Assembly: GCA_033032175.1 (NCBI GenBank)
Contig: CM065316.1
Location: forward strand, 1,954,115 to 2,018,114
Direction of reading: 5' to 3'
Origin: Saturnia japonica
Taxonomy: Eukaryota; Arthropoda; Insecta; Lepidoptera; Saturniidae
Length of the DNA: 64,000 nucleotides
Both the position numbers and the translations under genes were made by a program. The number at the start of each line of letters is the position of its first letter. Position 1 is the first letter of the stretch. The notes under the pieces were generated by a model. The model was given only the letters and a program-made list of their open reading frames with translations, was not told the origin of the DNA and did not search any database. Shown piece by piece: positions 43,621-55,139 of the stretch.

Positions 43621-45566
43621 TTCAAAAATAATATCTGAAATAACCGAAAAATAAAAATATACACAAAAAATGTGACATTTTTTGTTTGCCTTTTGGATAA
43701 AAAGAAAATATTAGGAGAGAGAAAGGTTACCGCGATTTAATCCTTTCCCTCCTCCCTTCCCATTAATGCGTCACATAATAATATTATAATATCACATAAA
43801 GACGAGTCAGATGATTATATGTATATGTAAAAAATACATCAATATAAATTATATATAGATATCACCGTACAAAATAACTGATAGACCACTGAATTACTAG
43901 ACGCACACTTACTTAGCGAGACCACCCTGAGGAGCCCTGCCAAAAGTGCAATGTGAAATTGCAAATGTATGATGTTCGTTTGCTCGAATCTGCACGCACA
44001 CACGAACTCGTATATAATAGGAAGAGTCAGAGACAGAAAGTCGCACGGAGGTGACACAACGCTTTAGTTCGCAAGCCGTGTTTAGGAATTTTGTTCTAAC
44101 AATAGGACTGTGAGAAAGAAGAAGAAGCTAGGCAGGTCGAGGCTTCAAGCATTCGAGGAAATATTGCTTCACCTTTATCGCCTATGGATAGTGGTATTGT
44201 GGATCATGGATTCAATATTTGCACATGTTCGTGATATTTTTGTGGCATACTCATAAGAAATTCTGATAATTTCTAACTAACTAGATATATGCACAGTGGA
44301 TGAAGCCTGAAAAATAACATAAAAATAAAACTAAACAAACAGATTTATAACAAAAACGAAGTAACCGAACCCCTGAAGCATCGTTTTTCAGCAACAATAT
44401 AAAACCGAAACATAAATCAAGTCAGCGGCGGTTCGGTGTAACAATATTTCAACGGAATAAAAAAGGCCCCCGATCACAGCGTGCATTCCGGATCGACTTA
44501 CTGATGGGTTGTATGTATTCATCGGCTTTTATATTTAATTGAAATCACCGACGGACGATAAATATCCGGAAAATGGCCAAGTGTTTTAAATTGCTTTTGT
44601 TGATATGAGAATTGTTCGGTCAATTCGATGAAACTTTTTAATTTCTGAATCGTTGATAGACGCACAAGCACCAAGCATAGTTTAACACCATGCAAGTGTT
44701 CCATGACCGCGATGAAACATACCCATAATAATTGCCAAGTGTTTTACTTACTTTAACTTGCACATTTTCTTGTATTCGTCTTCTGCTCAAATAATCATTC
44801 TCGCTTAACATAAAACAAAAAGATTTCAATTTTTAATACAACTGAATAATAATTTTACAATAATAATGTGTATTGGATGTCTAAAATTCTTAATTACATT
44901 CATCTCTCTAAAATATATAGTTATATATAAGTACTACGAAAAGTTATTATTATTAAGATGGGATATTTAGATTGTCTAATGAGAAATTAATAAAAAATTG
45001 ACATAACTAGAGATTTATTAATATAGACAATACTTCTAATTCTATATCAAACTCGTGTTTGAAAGTGAGACAGTTAATTTTAAAACTTTTTAGTACAAGA
45101 ACAAATAAACGGATGGAATGCAAATAAATCCGGCCCGGGTACAACAAAACGGGGATTCTGTTTGTATTGCCCTCATTCTGACTGGGATCACTTCCTTACT
45201 ACAGTAGGTTGGTTTGTTTGTTACATTTTCGTGTTTATTAGGCATATCAAGTTTTAATATGTACATTTCTCAGGCGTTTCTATTCATATTCAGTTGAAGT
45301 ATTTAATTGTTTTCATTAAAGTGATATTATATCTCAGGCGGCGTTTTGATAATTGGTTGAAAATTGAGTGTTTAATTTCAGGGACGCATTGTGGTTCATT
45401 TTGTTACATGAGAGAGACGGTAGATATAACGTTTATGAGAAGGAGAAAGACATCTATACATTGTATATAAATCGTATAAATTAGTACCGGCTGTCTCAGT
45501 TTCGGACACTTTTGAGAAAACCAAAAAAATATTTTTGTAAATCTATTTTTATGCGGTGTTAGGGCT
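43621..45566. other. Spacer, no gene seen
   Basis: About 1.9 kb without a supported gene. The part 43900-44480 is slightly GC-richer, but no frame carries a family motif. Confidence 0.45.
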
Positions 45567-45770
45567 TTTTAAGGAAGTCTGGTTAGCTACAACCCTCAAG
45601 TTGAAAATCTGTCACCAAACTCCAAAAGGTGTGTTCCGGCAGCTGCACTTGAGAGCCAGTCTTCCACTAGCCTTAGGCTACACGAGGCAAGATGGGGGGC
45701 TTCAAGCCTCTTGGCAAGCACTGACAAGATTATCACCACGAGCATTGTGATCGTGACCTTGTGACAAAGT
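45567..45770 (+). mobile_element. SINE S2, copy 3 (5'-truncated)
   Basis: GTTAGCTACAACCCTCAAGT, TGAAAATCTGTCACCAA, AGGTGTGTTCCGGCAGCTGC and ACTTGAGAGCCAGTCTTCCA match the SINE S2 body. The tRNA head is missing. Confidence 0.65.
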
Positions 45771-46245
45771 CAGGTTACAAACCCGCTTCATTACTGCAAA
45801 TACACCGGCTGACCCTGGAACACGACGAAAACTTGCCTCTATTTGAAATTTTAAACGGGTTTTCCTAGTCACCTATAAATCCAATTGATATGAAAATTAT
45901 AACATAAAAATTCAAATAATAAAGTCTAGAGGCTAACGGATTCAAAACATAAGCGTTGAAGCGTTGCGCGTGAAGAGAATGTGAATTTTATTTCGGCTTT
46001 GACAGCGCCTTGAACTCCCATAAATAAGTAATAGTTTATTGGAATCATATTACAATAAATAGCAAAAATTTACGATGTTAGTTACATTAGTGAAGACTGT
46101 GTGAAGACGCAGCCAATAGCGCCCACTTCCAGCCAATATAACAGTGGGGTCTGCGTTCCGTAATAGAATGAAAATACAACAAATGTACAACAAAAATTTT
46201 CAATTTTCCATTAAATTTACAATATTTAGGGTTGTAGAGTAACGG
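45771..46245. other. Spacer, no gene seen
   Basis: No supported gene or element. GCAGCCAATAGCGCCCACTT and CCAGCCAATATAACAG around 46110-46145 form a short imperfect direct repeat. Confidence 0.4.
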
Positions 46246-46249
46246 GAGT

Positions 46250-46360
46250 GTATATATGTGTGTTTGTGTGAGTGTGTGTGCGTATTTGTGTGTTCTTCTT
46301 CGTTCCTTTCCCATCCAAAATCCTTTGCCCAACAGTGGGTCAACTATGGACAAATTTTAT
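46250..46360 (-). repeat. GT-rich microsatellite beside a LINE/SINE-like tail
   Basis: A TG-rich run (46255-46293) is followed by TTTGCCCAACAGTGGGTCAA (46324-46343). Read on minus the latter is CCCACTGTTGGGCAAAGG, a phrase very common in dispersed lepidopteran retroelements. Only a short piece remains. Confidence 0.5.
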
Positions 46361-47003
46361 TATTATAAGTGCTAAGATATTACAATCATCTCAATGTTAT
46401 ATTGCATTATCTAACTGCAAATATTGTTTGACACCAAATTCAATTTGAAGGTGGTAAATAGCCAAGAAATAGTTGTATAGTATATAAGGTATTTTTCTTC
46501 TTGTGACCATGAAGTGGTGTCCGAGCTCTCTACCACTGACCCATCGTCGAAAGATTGGCCAACATAATTTATAGGACACCACCATTTCCGCTGTTAAAAG
46601 TGTATCAGTTATTTTAACTATTCGCCCTCACAAAGTGCCATTAAACTTAACCATACGTCCACGGAAACTTGAAATATATATTCTACTTCCTACATCAATA
46701 ATTTATTTAATACCTTTCCGCATACATAGATACGCTAGTGACCTACTTATATAATTTTTTGGGAACAAACTCCCACACACCCATTCGATTCCAAATTAAG
46801 CTCTGTCTGTAGTCAGGTATCACTATTTTGCTGCGATTGTATAAAAATAATACTGTTAGAAGATATCTCTTGTACAATAGTGACCTTTCATAGAACCCTC
46901 TTGTTATCAATCAATCATGATAACATTGAAAGTTAGGGTTGTCACAAAAGCATGTTATAAAAAATATTTTTCGGGGTAATATAATTTATAATAATTATAT
47001 AAT
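46361..47003. other. AT-rich spacer, no gene seen
   Basis: No supported gene or element. Confidence 0.45.
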
Positions 47004-47293
47004 ACTACGATCGCCCTAAGCTCGAAATTCGATCCATCGACTTTTTGATCATAGACTATTTTCTGTTTGACATTTGTTTGGGGGGTTTAAGTTCAATGGC
47101 ACCTGTCGGGTTAGGATTCGCAGTATTAATTTATTTTATTTAATATATTAGTAACAGATATTATAGATAAATTTTAGCTTTTTGTACTCTTTCTCCATAT
47201 AAACTTTAACCATGCCAAATATCACAGTCTTCCGTGTACGCAATACGCTTAAAATGGTACCGAAAGCTTTTGCTTCACGTATTAATATATAGA
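47004..47293 (-). mobile_element. Helitron A, copy 7
   Basis: CTACGATCGCCCTAAGCTCG (decayed CTAG end), then CTATTTTCTGTTTGACATTT, an internal gap, and GCTTTTGCTTCACGTATTAA at the other side, ending at AGA. Read on minus it has the family's TC start. Confidence 0.75.
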
Positions 47294-47309
47294 TAAACTG
47301 CTATAAATT

Positions 47310-47890
47310 ACTAGGGATGGAAAGTGTGAAAGTCATGTAGAAAGGAGAGTAAATGCACTTTTATGAATGACCAGAGAATCTCTATGAAAGCTCGTTTGAC
47401 TGTAGTATTAGTATTAGTTCCAAAGCACATGTACGAAAGTGAAAGCTGGGTGTGGCAGGAAAATCATGAAAGTAAAATGAACGCAGTAGAAATGAGATCT
47501 CTAAGAGGTATGTTAGGAGTGAAATTGAATGACAGGATAAGATATTTAATTGTGATAAGAGAACTTTGTGGTGTGAAAGAAAATATACTAACACGGTTTG
47601 AGAAAGGGATGCTTAAGATGGTTTGGGCATGTTGAGAGGATGAATGAAAGACGAATGAGTAAACAAATTTTTAAGATATATGTGAATGGAAATTTTGGAA
47701 GAGGAAGGTCTAGACGAACGTTCCTCGATCAAATCGGGGTCGTTTTGAAAAAAGGTACTCTAAACCGACGAGCATACATGAGAAGATTGATGAACGTAAA
47801 AGAAGCGAAAGATGTATGCTTGGATCGTAGCAGGTGGAAGGACGTGGTCTCTGCCTACCCCGTTGGGAAATAGACGTGATTTATGTATGT
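47310..47890 (+). pseudogene. RTE-clade LINE, C-terminal fragment (second lineage)
   Basis: The first frame (47363-47635) has MYESESWVWQENHESKMNAV, EMRSLRGMLGVKLNDRIR and LCGVKENILTRFEKGML. A one-base shift leads to KGCLRWFGHVERMNERRMSK, GRGRSRRTFLDQIGVVLKKG and RWKDVVSAYPVGK with stop at 47871-47873. This is the conserved tail after the reverse transcriptase in another RTE-type family. A TGTATGTATACACATA tail follows. It is 5'-truncated, with one frameshift near 47600. Confidence 0.85.
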
Positions 47891-47974
47891 ATACACATAA
47901 TATAAATACTTTTATAATACTTTTGAGTTTCAGCCGAACGAACATCTAAATCTGCTAGAAGATTGTTTCATAAA

Positions 47975-48230
47975 GTGTTTTTAATCGATTTCAAAAAAAG
48001 GTTCTTAATTCGAATGTATTTTTTAATAAATGTTCAGCCATAACTTCTTTGTTTATGAACTGATTTAGATAATTATTTTTTGGTGGAAAAGGGAATAGCT
48101 CAAGGGTAGTCCTGTTTTAATTTCATTAGCACTGTACCTTACACTTCGAAGATACACCAGGGAACTCTTCATTACCATTGAAGTTTCGTTTTCTAAATTG
48201 TTAAAAATTGTCTTGTTATTATATTATATT
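47975..48230 (+). repeat. Dispersed repeat P, copy
   Basis: TCGATTTCAAAAAAAGGTTC, TGTTCAGCCATAACTTCTTT, GTTTATGAACTGATTT, ACTTCGAAGATACACCAGG and AAAAATTGTCTTGT match the family. Confidence 0.6.
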
Positions 48231-48529
48231 AAATTTAAGTGTTTTTTTCTACTCGGACAATATGGAACTTAGAAATAGTGGTACTGAATTGTCCATATGG
48301 GAAAAAAATTATTAAAAATATAAGATAAGTCGTTTGACAGCCCTACGCAGGCCGTGCCCTCGTGTGGCAGATTACAAGATGTTATGATGGATGTACACCC
48401 TTATTACTTAGGTCGAGTCAATGTTTGGATAAATGTCGAGGTTGTAAGTTCAATTATGTAATAACTTTTCAATTTTTCATACGAAACAGTATATTTAAGA
48501 ATAATATTTTTTTTTTCTATACGCACGAC

Positions 48530-48640
48530 AATTTGACGGCACTTTACCTGATGGTGAACACAGTGCAATCCCAAAACGACGGTCACTACCGAGAGATCTA
48601 TAAACCATTGCCAATCACTGCTGTCAAGCCCGTTTAATTA
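48530..48640 (-). mobile_element. CR1-like LINE 3'-end fragment
   Basis: GGTGAACACAGTGCAATCCC and GACGGTCACTACCGAGAGAT are antisense to the 3' end at 29900-29960. Confidence 0.55.
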
Positions 48641-48659
48641 GAACAACTTGGCAACTGAT

Positions 48660-48800
48660 TTTCAATTTGAGCCCAACCACCATGCTATGGTTTCATAAAG
48701 AAGTTTCCTACACCGAAAACTCAGGCTCACTGCAGGGACTCGAACACATGTCGATCGACGCGGAGTCTTTAGACGTTACCACTAAACCATAATTGCTTAA
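48660..48800 (-). mobile_element. SINE S2, copy 4 (head half)
   Basis: On minus: AAGCAATTATGGTTTAGTGG (A box), TGTGTTCGAGTCCC (B box), CAGTGAGCCTGAGTTTTC and ATGAAACCATAGCATGG. The tail half is missing, and Helitron B copy 2 starts at 48801. Confidence 0.65.
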
Positions 48801-49074
48801 TCTATACAATTAATATTAATAATTAAAGTGTCTGTTTGTAATGTCAAAATAGCAGCATGAAACGGTTGGACCGATTTTGACGGGACTTTCACTGGCAAAT
48901 ATTTTAATATATTTTATGGAGTGACTTAAGCTGCTTTTATTTTAGAAAAAGAATTAGGGTTCCACGGAAGGAAATAAAAAGCATCTTTATACTTAAAACA
49001 ACTGGCAGACGATCTGTGTGTCTACAATACCGACATTCTGTAGCCCATGCGAGCGGAGCTGCGGGCACCGCTAG
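48801..49074 (+). mobile_element. Helitron B, copy 2 (internal deletion)
   Basis: It starts TCTATACAATTAATATTAAT and ends GCGGGCACCGCTAG followed by T. AAGTGTCTGTTTGTAATGTC and TGCTTTTATTTTAGAAAAAG match 39113-39605, but about 200 internal bases are absent. Confidence 0.75.
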
Positions 49075-49079
49075 TTTGC

Positions 49080-49560
49080 TTTCAAGTTTATTAGTTGTAT
49101 CTGTATGTCTGTCTGTGGCAGCTCCCAAACTGCTCAACCGATTTTATTTTTTTATTCGAGAGACGACATAACCGAAAGCGTTCTTAGATTCAAGAAAATC
49201 TGCTAAGCCATTTGAAGATTATCAACGTTTTTCTAGTTGATAAATGAATGGGAGCATCGTTCACAGGTCTGATTGAGGCGAAATCTGGTATTCTGTTACT
49301 TTAATGATATTCAAAATCAAAAATCAAAATCGTAAAATCTTTTATTCAATTTAGGCCCCAAGAAGGCACTTGTGAATGTGAAAACACTACCGCCGGTTCG
49401 GACAAACATCCCAGACATCGAGAAGAACCGACAAGAAACTCGATCGGGATCTATTAGGAGAATACGGCAACCTGGGCCTGATGCTGTAGCACCATCTGGA
49501 ATCTGCCCAACTCCTCATCAACTTACAGTAGAGGTATCGTCTTTGGGCTCATAGGAATAG
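49080..49560. repeat. Dispersed repeat R, copy 2, split by a LINE tail
   Basis: Left part 49080-49325 (TGTATGTCTGTCTGTGGCAG, AAGAAAATCTGCTAAGCC, CAGGTCTGATTGAGGCG) and right part 49465-49520 (GGGCCTGATGCTGTAGCACC, ATCTGGAATCTGCCC) together match 21545-21865. The intervening 49326-49464 is an antisense LINE 3' tail. Confidence 0.6.
49326..49464 (-). mobile_element. CR1/Daphne-like LINE 3' tail inserted in repeat R
   Basis: AAATCAAAATCGTAAAATCT, GGCCCCAAGAAGGCACTTGT, GCCGGTTCGGACAAACATCC and CATCGAGAAGAACCGACAAG are the antisense of the LINE 3' UTR at 24440-24560 and 61275-61400. Confidence 0.7.
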
Positions 49561-49615
49561 TCTAAATGAATAGGTTATTTGGTACCGGATTAAATTTTTT
49601 AATTATATAAATTTA

Positions 49616-50094
49616 CTAGCTGCGCGAATGTTGCTCTCCCGCTCCCGGCTATTTTAAAGACATTAATGCTTATTGTGGGTGTTCCTTAGAAGATAGACAT
49701 ACACTCTACCTGTTTTTTTTTTCTTTTTGTAGGTCTTTTTAATGCCTACAATTATGTACTACATTAATTTTCTATATCTCTTATGGTTTACTCAACCTTA
49801 TGCCATTTAAGCACCCGAATTGATTCACCATGACAAGTATTTTTTTTTTATTTGTGCGGAACCTTAATTCTGTTTCTAAAATAAAAGTAGCCTAAGTTAT
49901 TCCCTATAAACTCAGCTACTTACCAGTGAAAACAGTCCAACCTATTCGGAGATTACCTGGAACAAACAGACAGACAAAAATTTTAAAAATTGGCTTCTTG
50001 TTATAGGTACCCTATATACTTTCATATGCATTTAGTAAAAAAACTGTTATTTTGACATTATAAACAGACACTTCAATTTTATTAATTGCATAGA
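49616..50094 (-). mobile_element. Helitron B, copy 3
   Basis: On plus it begins CTAGCTGCGCGAATGTTGCT and ends ATTTTATTAATTGCATAGA. GTTTACTCAACCTTATGCCA and TTCTAAAATAAAAGTAGCC match the family in reverse. It is near full length (479 bp). Confidence 0.8.
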
Positions 50095-50209
50095 TTTACC
50101 ACAATATTCAATTACTACTGCAATTCATATTGCACGAGTTTATTTTACATTGTAATATAGAACAGCTGCCCTTTAATGTTAATATTGGGAAAAAATATTA
50201 AAATAGTTA

Positions 50210-50335
50210 TTCCATCTTTTAGACTTAGTAAGACTAATAAAGTTTTTTAGATAATTGTGTTAGGTTCTACAATAAACTTCCTAAGTAAATTACCGATTTG
50301 CCGAACAATAACTTCAATAAGTAAAATCATACACA
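50210..50335 (+). pseudogene. CR1/Daphne-like LINE fragment
   Basis: AGACTTAGTAAGACTAATAA, AGTTTTTTAGATAATTGTGT, TAGGTTCTACAATAAACTTC and ACCGATTTGCCGAACAATAA match 24195-24290 (the FYNKxP...DLP region) with indels. Only about 125 bases remain. Confidence 0.6.
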
Positions 50336-50959
50336 TATTAAGTCACATATAAATGTACTAAATTACTTATTAATGTTAATGCTATTTATTAGAAAAACTT
50401 TCTAGTCGCGAGCGACGTGTTGGACGTACCTAAACATTATTGTAAATAAAAATAAAATGTAAGGTAAGAAAACAAACAGTGACGCCACTAAAGCATTTTA
50501 CGACTGCGGTGCGGTGTAGGCAGACATTATAAAGTTAACGATCTCATCAAAATACTTAATGAAAATAATTCCGTACGAATTTATCGGTTTCGGGTTCGTA
50601 AAAAAATAACTGCATTATTACGAAATGTTATCTTCCCACTCTTCGTTTGATTTGTAAGGACGTTTTTTTTTTTTGTCTATGGATTCATTTTTAAATCTTA
50701 TCTTCTATTTTAAGTTTGTTTTTTTATTTTTTTGTTTCAACGCCTTTTTTCGTGGAACTAGCAGTCTGATTTAAAAAAAATGCATTTTATAGCCTATTTA
50801 ATGAGGGAGGTTATAGGCTATATAAATTTATACTACGACTCTAAGGAGTGGAGGAGTAGCCATGAACATAAAGCATTTTGGAAAGCTGCAGGCAAGTTAT
50901 GGGAAGTCACAACAATGATAGGATATAGACGGCGCTTAGTGGCGAGTTTGTCGTATATA

Positions 50960-52300
50960 CAGTGTAAACTCTTTATAACGTTATCCTTTATAACGATAAA
51001 CTCCCTATAACGTTGAAGTGAGCCCAACTTGGTTGGTTTGCGTTAAAACCCACATATTGAAACACTCTTTATAGCGATACGCCATTCTCTATTACGAAGA
51101 AATGTGTTCATATTTTTAGACAGTAAATATTTATTATCGGTATTATTGTTTATGTTATGTTATCAGGTAACAAAAGACTTTGAAGCTCCGAAAAATCCGA
51201 GGTCGGTCTAGCTTTTGTTATCCTTAATTGCCTTGAATACGTGCAGTATGACGCATTGATTTCTCGGAAGTGATGGTCTTCGCCCAAGCATACTAGGTAC
51301 CTATCTTATTATCAGTCGTAAACCTACTTTGAAACTGTTAACATGGCCAGTAAACGAAAAACGATTAGTGTTGAAGAAAAACTTTGAGTGATACGTGCGA
51401 TTGAAAATGGAGAAAATAAAAGTGACGTTGGAAGACGTTTTGAACTAAGTCAATCTCCACTGTTGCTACCATTTGGAAAAACCAAAAATCAATCATATCT
51501 AATCTTCGAAACATAGAGTTAGCATTTTTCCCAGCTAATACAACCAGTATTTTACAACCAATGGATCAGAGTGTAATTAAAAGCCTAAAGGTCCACTATA
51601 GACGGAAAATATTGATGGATATGATCGAAACTGACGGCAAGGTCTCGATCAACATGCTACAAGCAGTGAACTTCTTATCAAAAGCCTGGCAAGAGGTAAC
51701 AGCAGCCACTATCCAACATTCTTTTCGACATGCTGGATTATGTAGTAGCCAAGAAACTAACCAATTTGACAGTGAAGACAATCTACCACTGAGTGAATGG
51801 ATAAGCCAGTTCAACATACCAAACAATTTTAACGAAGATCTACAATCGTACGAAAATATAGATGAGGATGTAGCCACAACTGGTATACTTACAGATGAAC
51901 AAATTGTTGATATAGTGTCAAAAGTCAGGAAGCACCCGATAATCAAGATGAAGAAGATGTTCAAGTGGACAAAGCCGAATCACCATCAACAATTCAACAA
52001 GCCCTAGATGCCGCTAAGTTGGTAGATTTTTTTTTTTTTTTTGTTTAAACAAGACGATTCCACCACATATCTAGATATGAATAGAATACATAAAATAATA
52101 CAAAACAAGTATTGACATAGCAAAAAACGTTAGACAAAATTATCAGACTATATGTGTAAACAATAATTTATTATCTAAGACATACATATTAAAAATTCTT
52201 GTTAATTTGGTTGTTATTTGTTCACTCCATATAACGATAACTCTCTATAACGACAAAAAATGCTCAGTCCCTTGAGTTTCGTTATAAAGAGTTTACACTG
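50960..52300 (+). mobile_element. Pogo/Tigger element with 21-bp perfect inverted ends
   Basis: Both ends read CAGTGTAAACTCTTTATAAC plus G, in inverted orientation, and are flanked by TA (50958-50959 and 52301-52302). Extra TATAACG motifs lie just inside each end. Size 1341 bp. Internal coding is broken and partly deleted. It sits inside a Helitron. Confidence 0.88.
51342..52007 (+). pseudogene. Tigger-like transposase pseudogene
   Basis: The N-terminal DNA-binding region starts at ATG 51342: MASKRKTISVEEKL, a stop, then VIRAIENGENKSDVGRRFEL. A deletion jumps to the C-terminal part of the DDE domain: FFPANTTSILQPMDQSVIKS (about 51516-51585), whose final D is the normal catalytic-domain landmark (LPPNTTSxLQPMDxG). 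The open frame from 51561 continues through YRRKILMDMIETDGK, FLSKAWQEVTAATIQHSFRH and LTDEQIVDIVSKVRK to a stop at 52005-52007. The central DDE residues are missing. Confidence 0.85.
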
Positions 52301-52539
52301 TATTTAATATGAGTGAAACCGTGGGGCACAGCTAGTAACAAGCAACATATTCAGCCCTTTATCGAGTTACATGACGCGATCAGTTTGATTTCAATATTGG
52401 CGTGGTGAACAAGATTGGAAATAAACTACACCAATTAATAAAACAAACGTTTTTGACACGTTATTATAAAAATAAACGGTGACCATAACCTATTGTGGTA
52501 TGATTTGGCTTGTGTAAAATAATGAGATTTTTTTTTAAT

Positions 52540-52658
52540 TTCACAATCCGGAATCCGGCCGGATACTGAATTACAATCTGATATCCGGACGGATAGTGAA
52601 AACAAGGCCGGATATGCCGGATACCGGATAGTTACCGGATATCCGTTTCATCTCTACT
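52540..52658. repeat. CCGGATA-rich cluster
   Basis: About ten (C)CGGATA/TATCCGG motifs occur in both orientations within 120 bases, ending in a TTTCATCTCTAC boundary. Dense subterminal repeats of this type are often found at the ends of hAT-like DNA elements. No matching partner end is seen in the window except perhaps the ACCGGT segment at 12184. Confidence 0.55.
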
Positions 52659-52659
52659 C

Positions 52660-52870
52660 TTTACATAGTCGTGCATGGTGGGCAATTGCCCTCAGTTCAC
52701 TTTTGAATTGATACCGGCGTGAGCGAGAAGAAACTCTTATACCTTCTTGACAACAGAGTTTCCGCCTAGGCTGAGATTTCCTATCTCTTTTGTTTCAACA
52801 TGCTGATAAGAAAATTTGTACAGTGTTCAAATAGCTTTTAGTGAGAATATAACGCGTATATTTATAAAAC
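52660..52870 (+). repeat. Dispersed repeat T, copy 1
   Basis: GGTGGGCAATTGCCCTCAGT, GATACCGGCGTGAGCGAGAA, CTATCTCTTTTGTTTCA and GTGAGAATATAACGCG recur in inverted orientation at 59705-59885. Confidence 0.6.
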
Positions 52871-53136
52871 GTCATTGTGTCACTCCCACAATTATGACGA
52901 ATTTAGCCGTTTCGGCTACAAAGTGTGTCAAAGCACTAGACAAAAAATAACCCTTCTTTTTCGCAGTCTGGTAAAAAATTATAATAATGTTAAAACATAA
53001 AAATTTTGTAAAAGAGTAAAAAACCTTCGAAAGCAATAAATAATGTTAGTATCAACGCGGCGTGTGGTCGCACACATTGCGTTTAGTTCATATATTATAT
53101 GAGTACATAACAAACTGTTAATCCTAACTGATAACC

Positions 53137-53202
53137 ATGGCGCGACTGTGTGCGATTGTCGCTTCCATTGTTCTAAGCCTGTGTTCTAAACGGAATAGAT
53201 AA
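53137..53202 (+). other. Short signal-peptide-like ORF
   Basis: ATG in good context (AACCATGG) opens MARLCAIVASIVLSLCSKRN and stops two codons later. It looks like a signal-peptide exon, but I find no convincing donor site or downstream exon. It could equally be chance. Confidence 0.25.
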
Positions 53203-54655
53203 TTTACGCTGACAACGTCACTCAGATTACCGTTCAAGGTGTATTGTGTGGTGTTTGTTAATATTGGATGATTGGTGTTGAAACCGCATCAAACCATACA
53301 CGTATTACGAATTTGTAAAGATACGAAGTATGGATTTTTTTACCGCAATAAAAAATCACGATGGTTCAATTATTCGATTAATAATGAGTTAATGAATTAT
53401 CAAAATCCAAAAACTGGAATTTTTGCAAAATTAAGGAAATTTGTTAATAAGTTTTTGCAACAATAAAAAACATAGGAAACTTCATGTAAGATGCGTGTCG
53501 ATTTTAAATTAATCTCAAATTGTTTTTTGCTTCAAACTCAACTAAATATAAACGAACAATAGAAGTCATCTACAAAGTAAACTTTTCTGTTACAATCCAA
53601 AAAATCATTCAATAACTGAGAAGTTTTATCGATTATTAAAAGCTGATTTCAAATTGTTATGAATTTTTACTATGCTATCTGTTGGTGTTCCTATTCCTAT
53701 AGTGAATAAATAAATTATATCGATATTTTCGACCTTTCTCATGTAATTCATTGAGAAGTCATCCGAAAACTGTAACGCTACTACTACACACTAGGCCGGC
53801 GGCATACTCCCTGGTTGTCTTCACTGCGTCGGCAACTGTCACAACTGAAATTATGCTCGTGGGTTACAGCTGACTTCTGCGGCATAGCCGCGTGGCGAGA
53901 ACCCACCGGCTATACCGCCACCATAGTATTTTTCAGAGCTCTTTGTGGTAGAAAAAAAAACCACAGTACGACATCCGCGTTCCCAACAACTCCCACTTCA
54001 GGTACTTAAAGTCCATTGATTTAATTTGAATCTTGCATAATAATTGGTTATTGCGAACACTGAATAACATTTACCGTGTATCCATAACATTATTTACATA
54101 AAACGGGAGCTCCTGTTCAAACACAATAAAGTTCTGACAATCAAAATTAAAATGATAGCCTTCGATTCCAAGTTACAATGGATATCGAAATTAATATTTC
54201 ATTAAAACATGCTTGGTACGAGCAAACCATTGTCGGCCATCTTGTTATCAGATAATACAATGACGTAATATTTGCTAATTGGTGAGGTCGAGTGAGTATA
54301 GAGACAGCTGAAAAGTAACGACTTGAATTATCGAAACTCAATTAAGAAACAAAGTACAAACACTTCGTGCAAACTTTATGACCGCTGTGAACACAGGCTT
54401 GTTAATTTGCGCAAAAACTTTACGTACAAATATTACAGATATTTTAATTTATTGTATTTAATAACAATTATAAATGTTTTTGTTTTATCTGAAAGCAAGA
54501 TAACATATAGTTTTGGCGTTATAAGTATTATATATTCGACTGTACCATGCGCGGTTTCGGACTCACTGCTGTGTTATGATCGTCCGTAGAATTTAGCGCG
54601 AGTTTTAGGTAGGCTAAGAAAGTGATAGGTAATTAAATAAATTAAATAAATAAAT
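53203..54655. other. Spacer with an unclassified GC-richer patch
   Basis: Mostly AT-rich with no supported gene. The patch 53780-54005 (GCCGGCGGCATACTCC, GCGGCATAGCCGCGTGG, CTACCACAAAGAGC on minus) is GC-richer and resembles retrotransposon 3' sequence, without a readable domain. Confidence 0.4.
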
Positions 54656-54659
54656 AAAA

Positions 54660-54895
54660 ATGTTTCTTGTTTTAAAAAAGGAGGGATTTCAAAATTCTAA
54701 TGTATTTTTTTATGGATGTTCAGCCATAACTTCTTTGTTTATGAACCGATTTGGATGATTCTTTTTCGTTTGAAAGGAGATACTTCAAGGGTAGTCCCAT
54801 TTTAATTTCATTGGCATTAGACTTCGAAGGTACACCAGGAAACCACCCAAAATGATTGGAAATGGTTTGCTTTTTCGTTAAAAATTGTCTTGTTA
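54660..54895 (+). repeat. Dispersed repeat P, copy
   Basis: ATGGATGTTCAGCCATAACT, TGTTTATGAACCGATTTGGA, TGATTCTTTTTCGTT, AGGGTAGTCCCATTTTAATT and AAAATTGTCTTGTTAC match the family. Confidence 0.6.
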
Positions 54896-55139
54896 CTCTA
54901 TGTAGTGGTAAAAAGGTAATATCGTTGATTTTATTATTCCTAATTATTTTTTGTAATTATAATTATATAATACCTATATATTTTTCATAACTTATAATAC
55001 TTTATAAAGCTCAAAAGTTTTTTTTTTTTGTTATTTTTTTTATAGATTATTCAAAAGATTGAATATATTATTAAAAAATAATGTTACTGGGGAATTAACC
55101 CTCCTATCATAGTATTATGATAAAGACTAATTTTTAAGT

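Larger units (their letters stand above)
50690..52335 (+). mobile_element. Helitron interrupted by a pogo element
   Basis: The left part (about 50690-50959: CGTGGAACTAGCAGTCTGAT, TTTTATAGCCTATTTAATGA, GGAGGAGTAGCCATGAACAT) and the right part (52303-52335: GAGTGAAACCGTGGGGCACA then GCTAG and T) form one Helitron, split by the 1.34-kb pogo insertion at 50960-52300. The 5' start is approximate. Confidence 0.65.

Noticed and set aside
51596..51964. 122-codon minus-strand frame
   Set aside because: Antisense shadow of the Tigger-like transposase frame.
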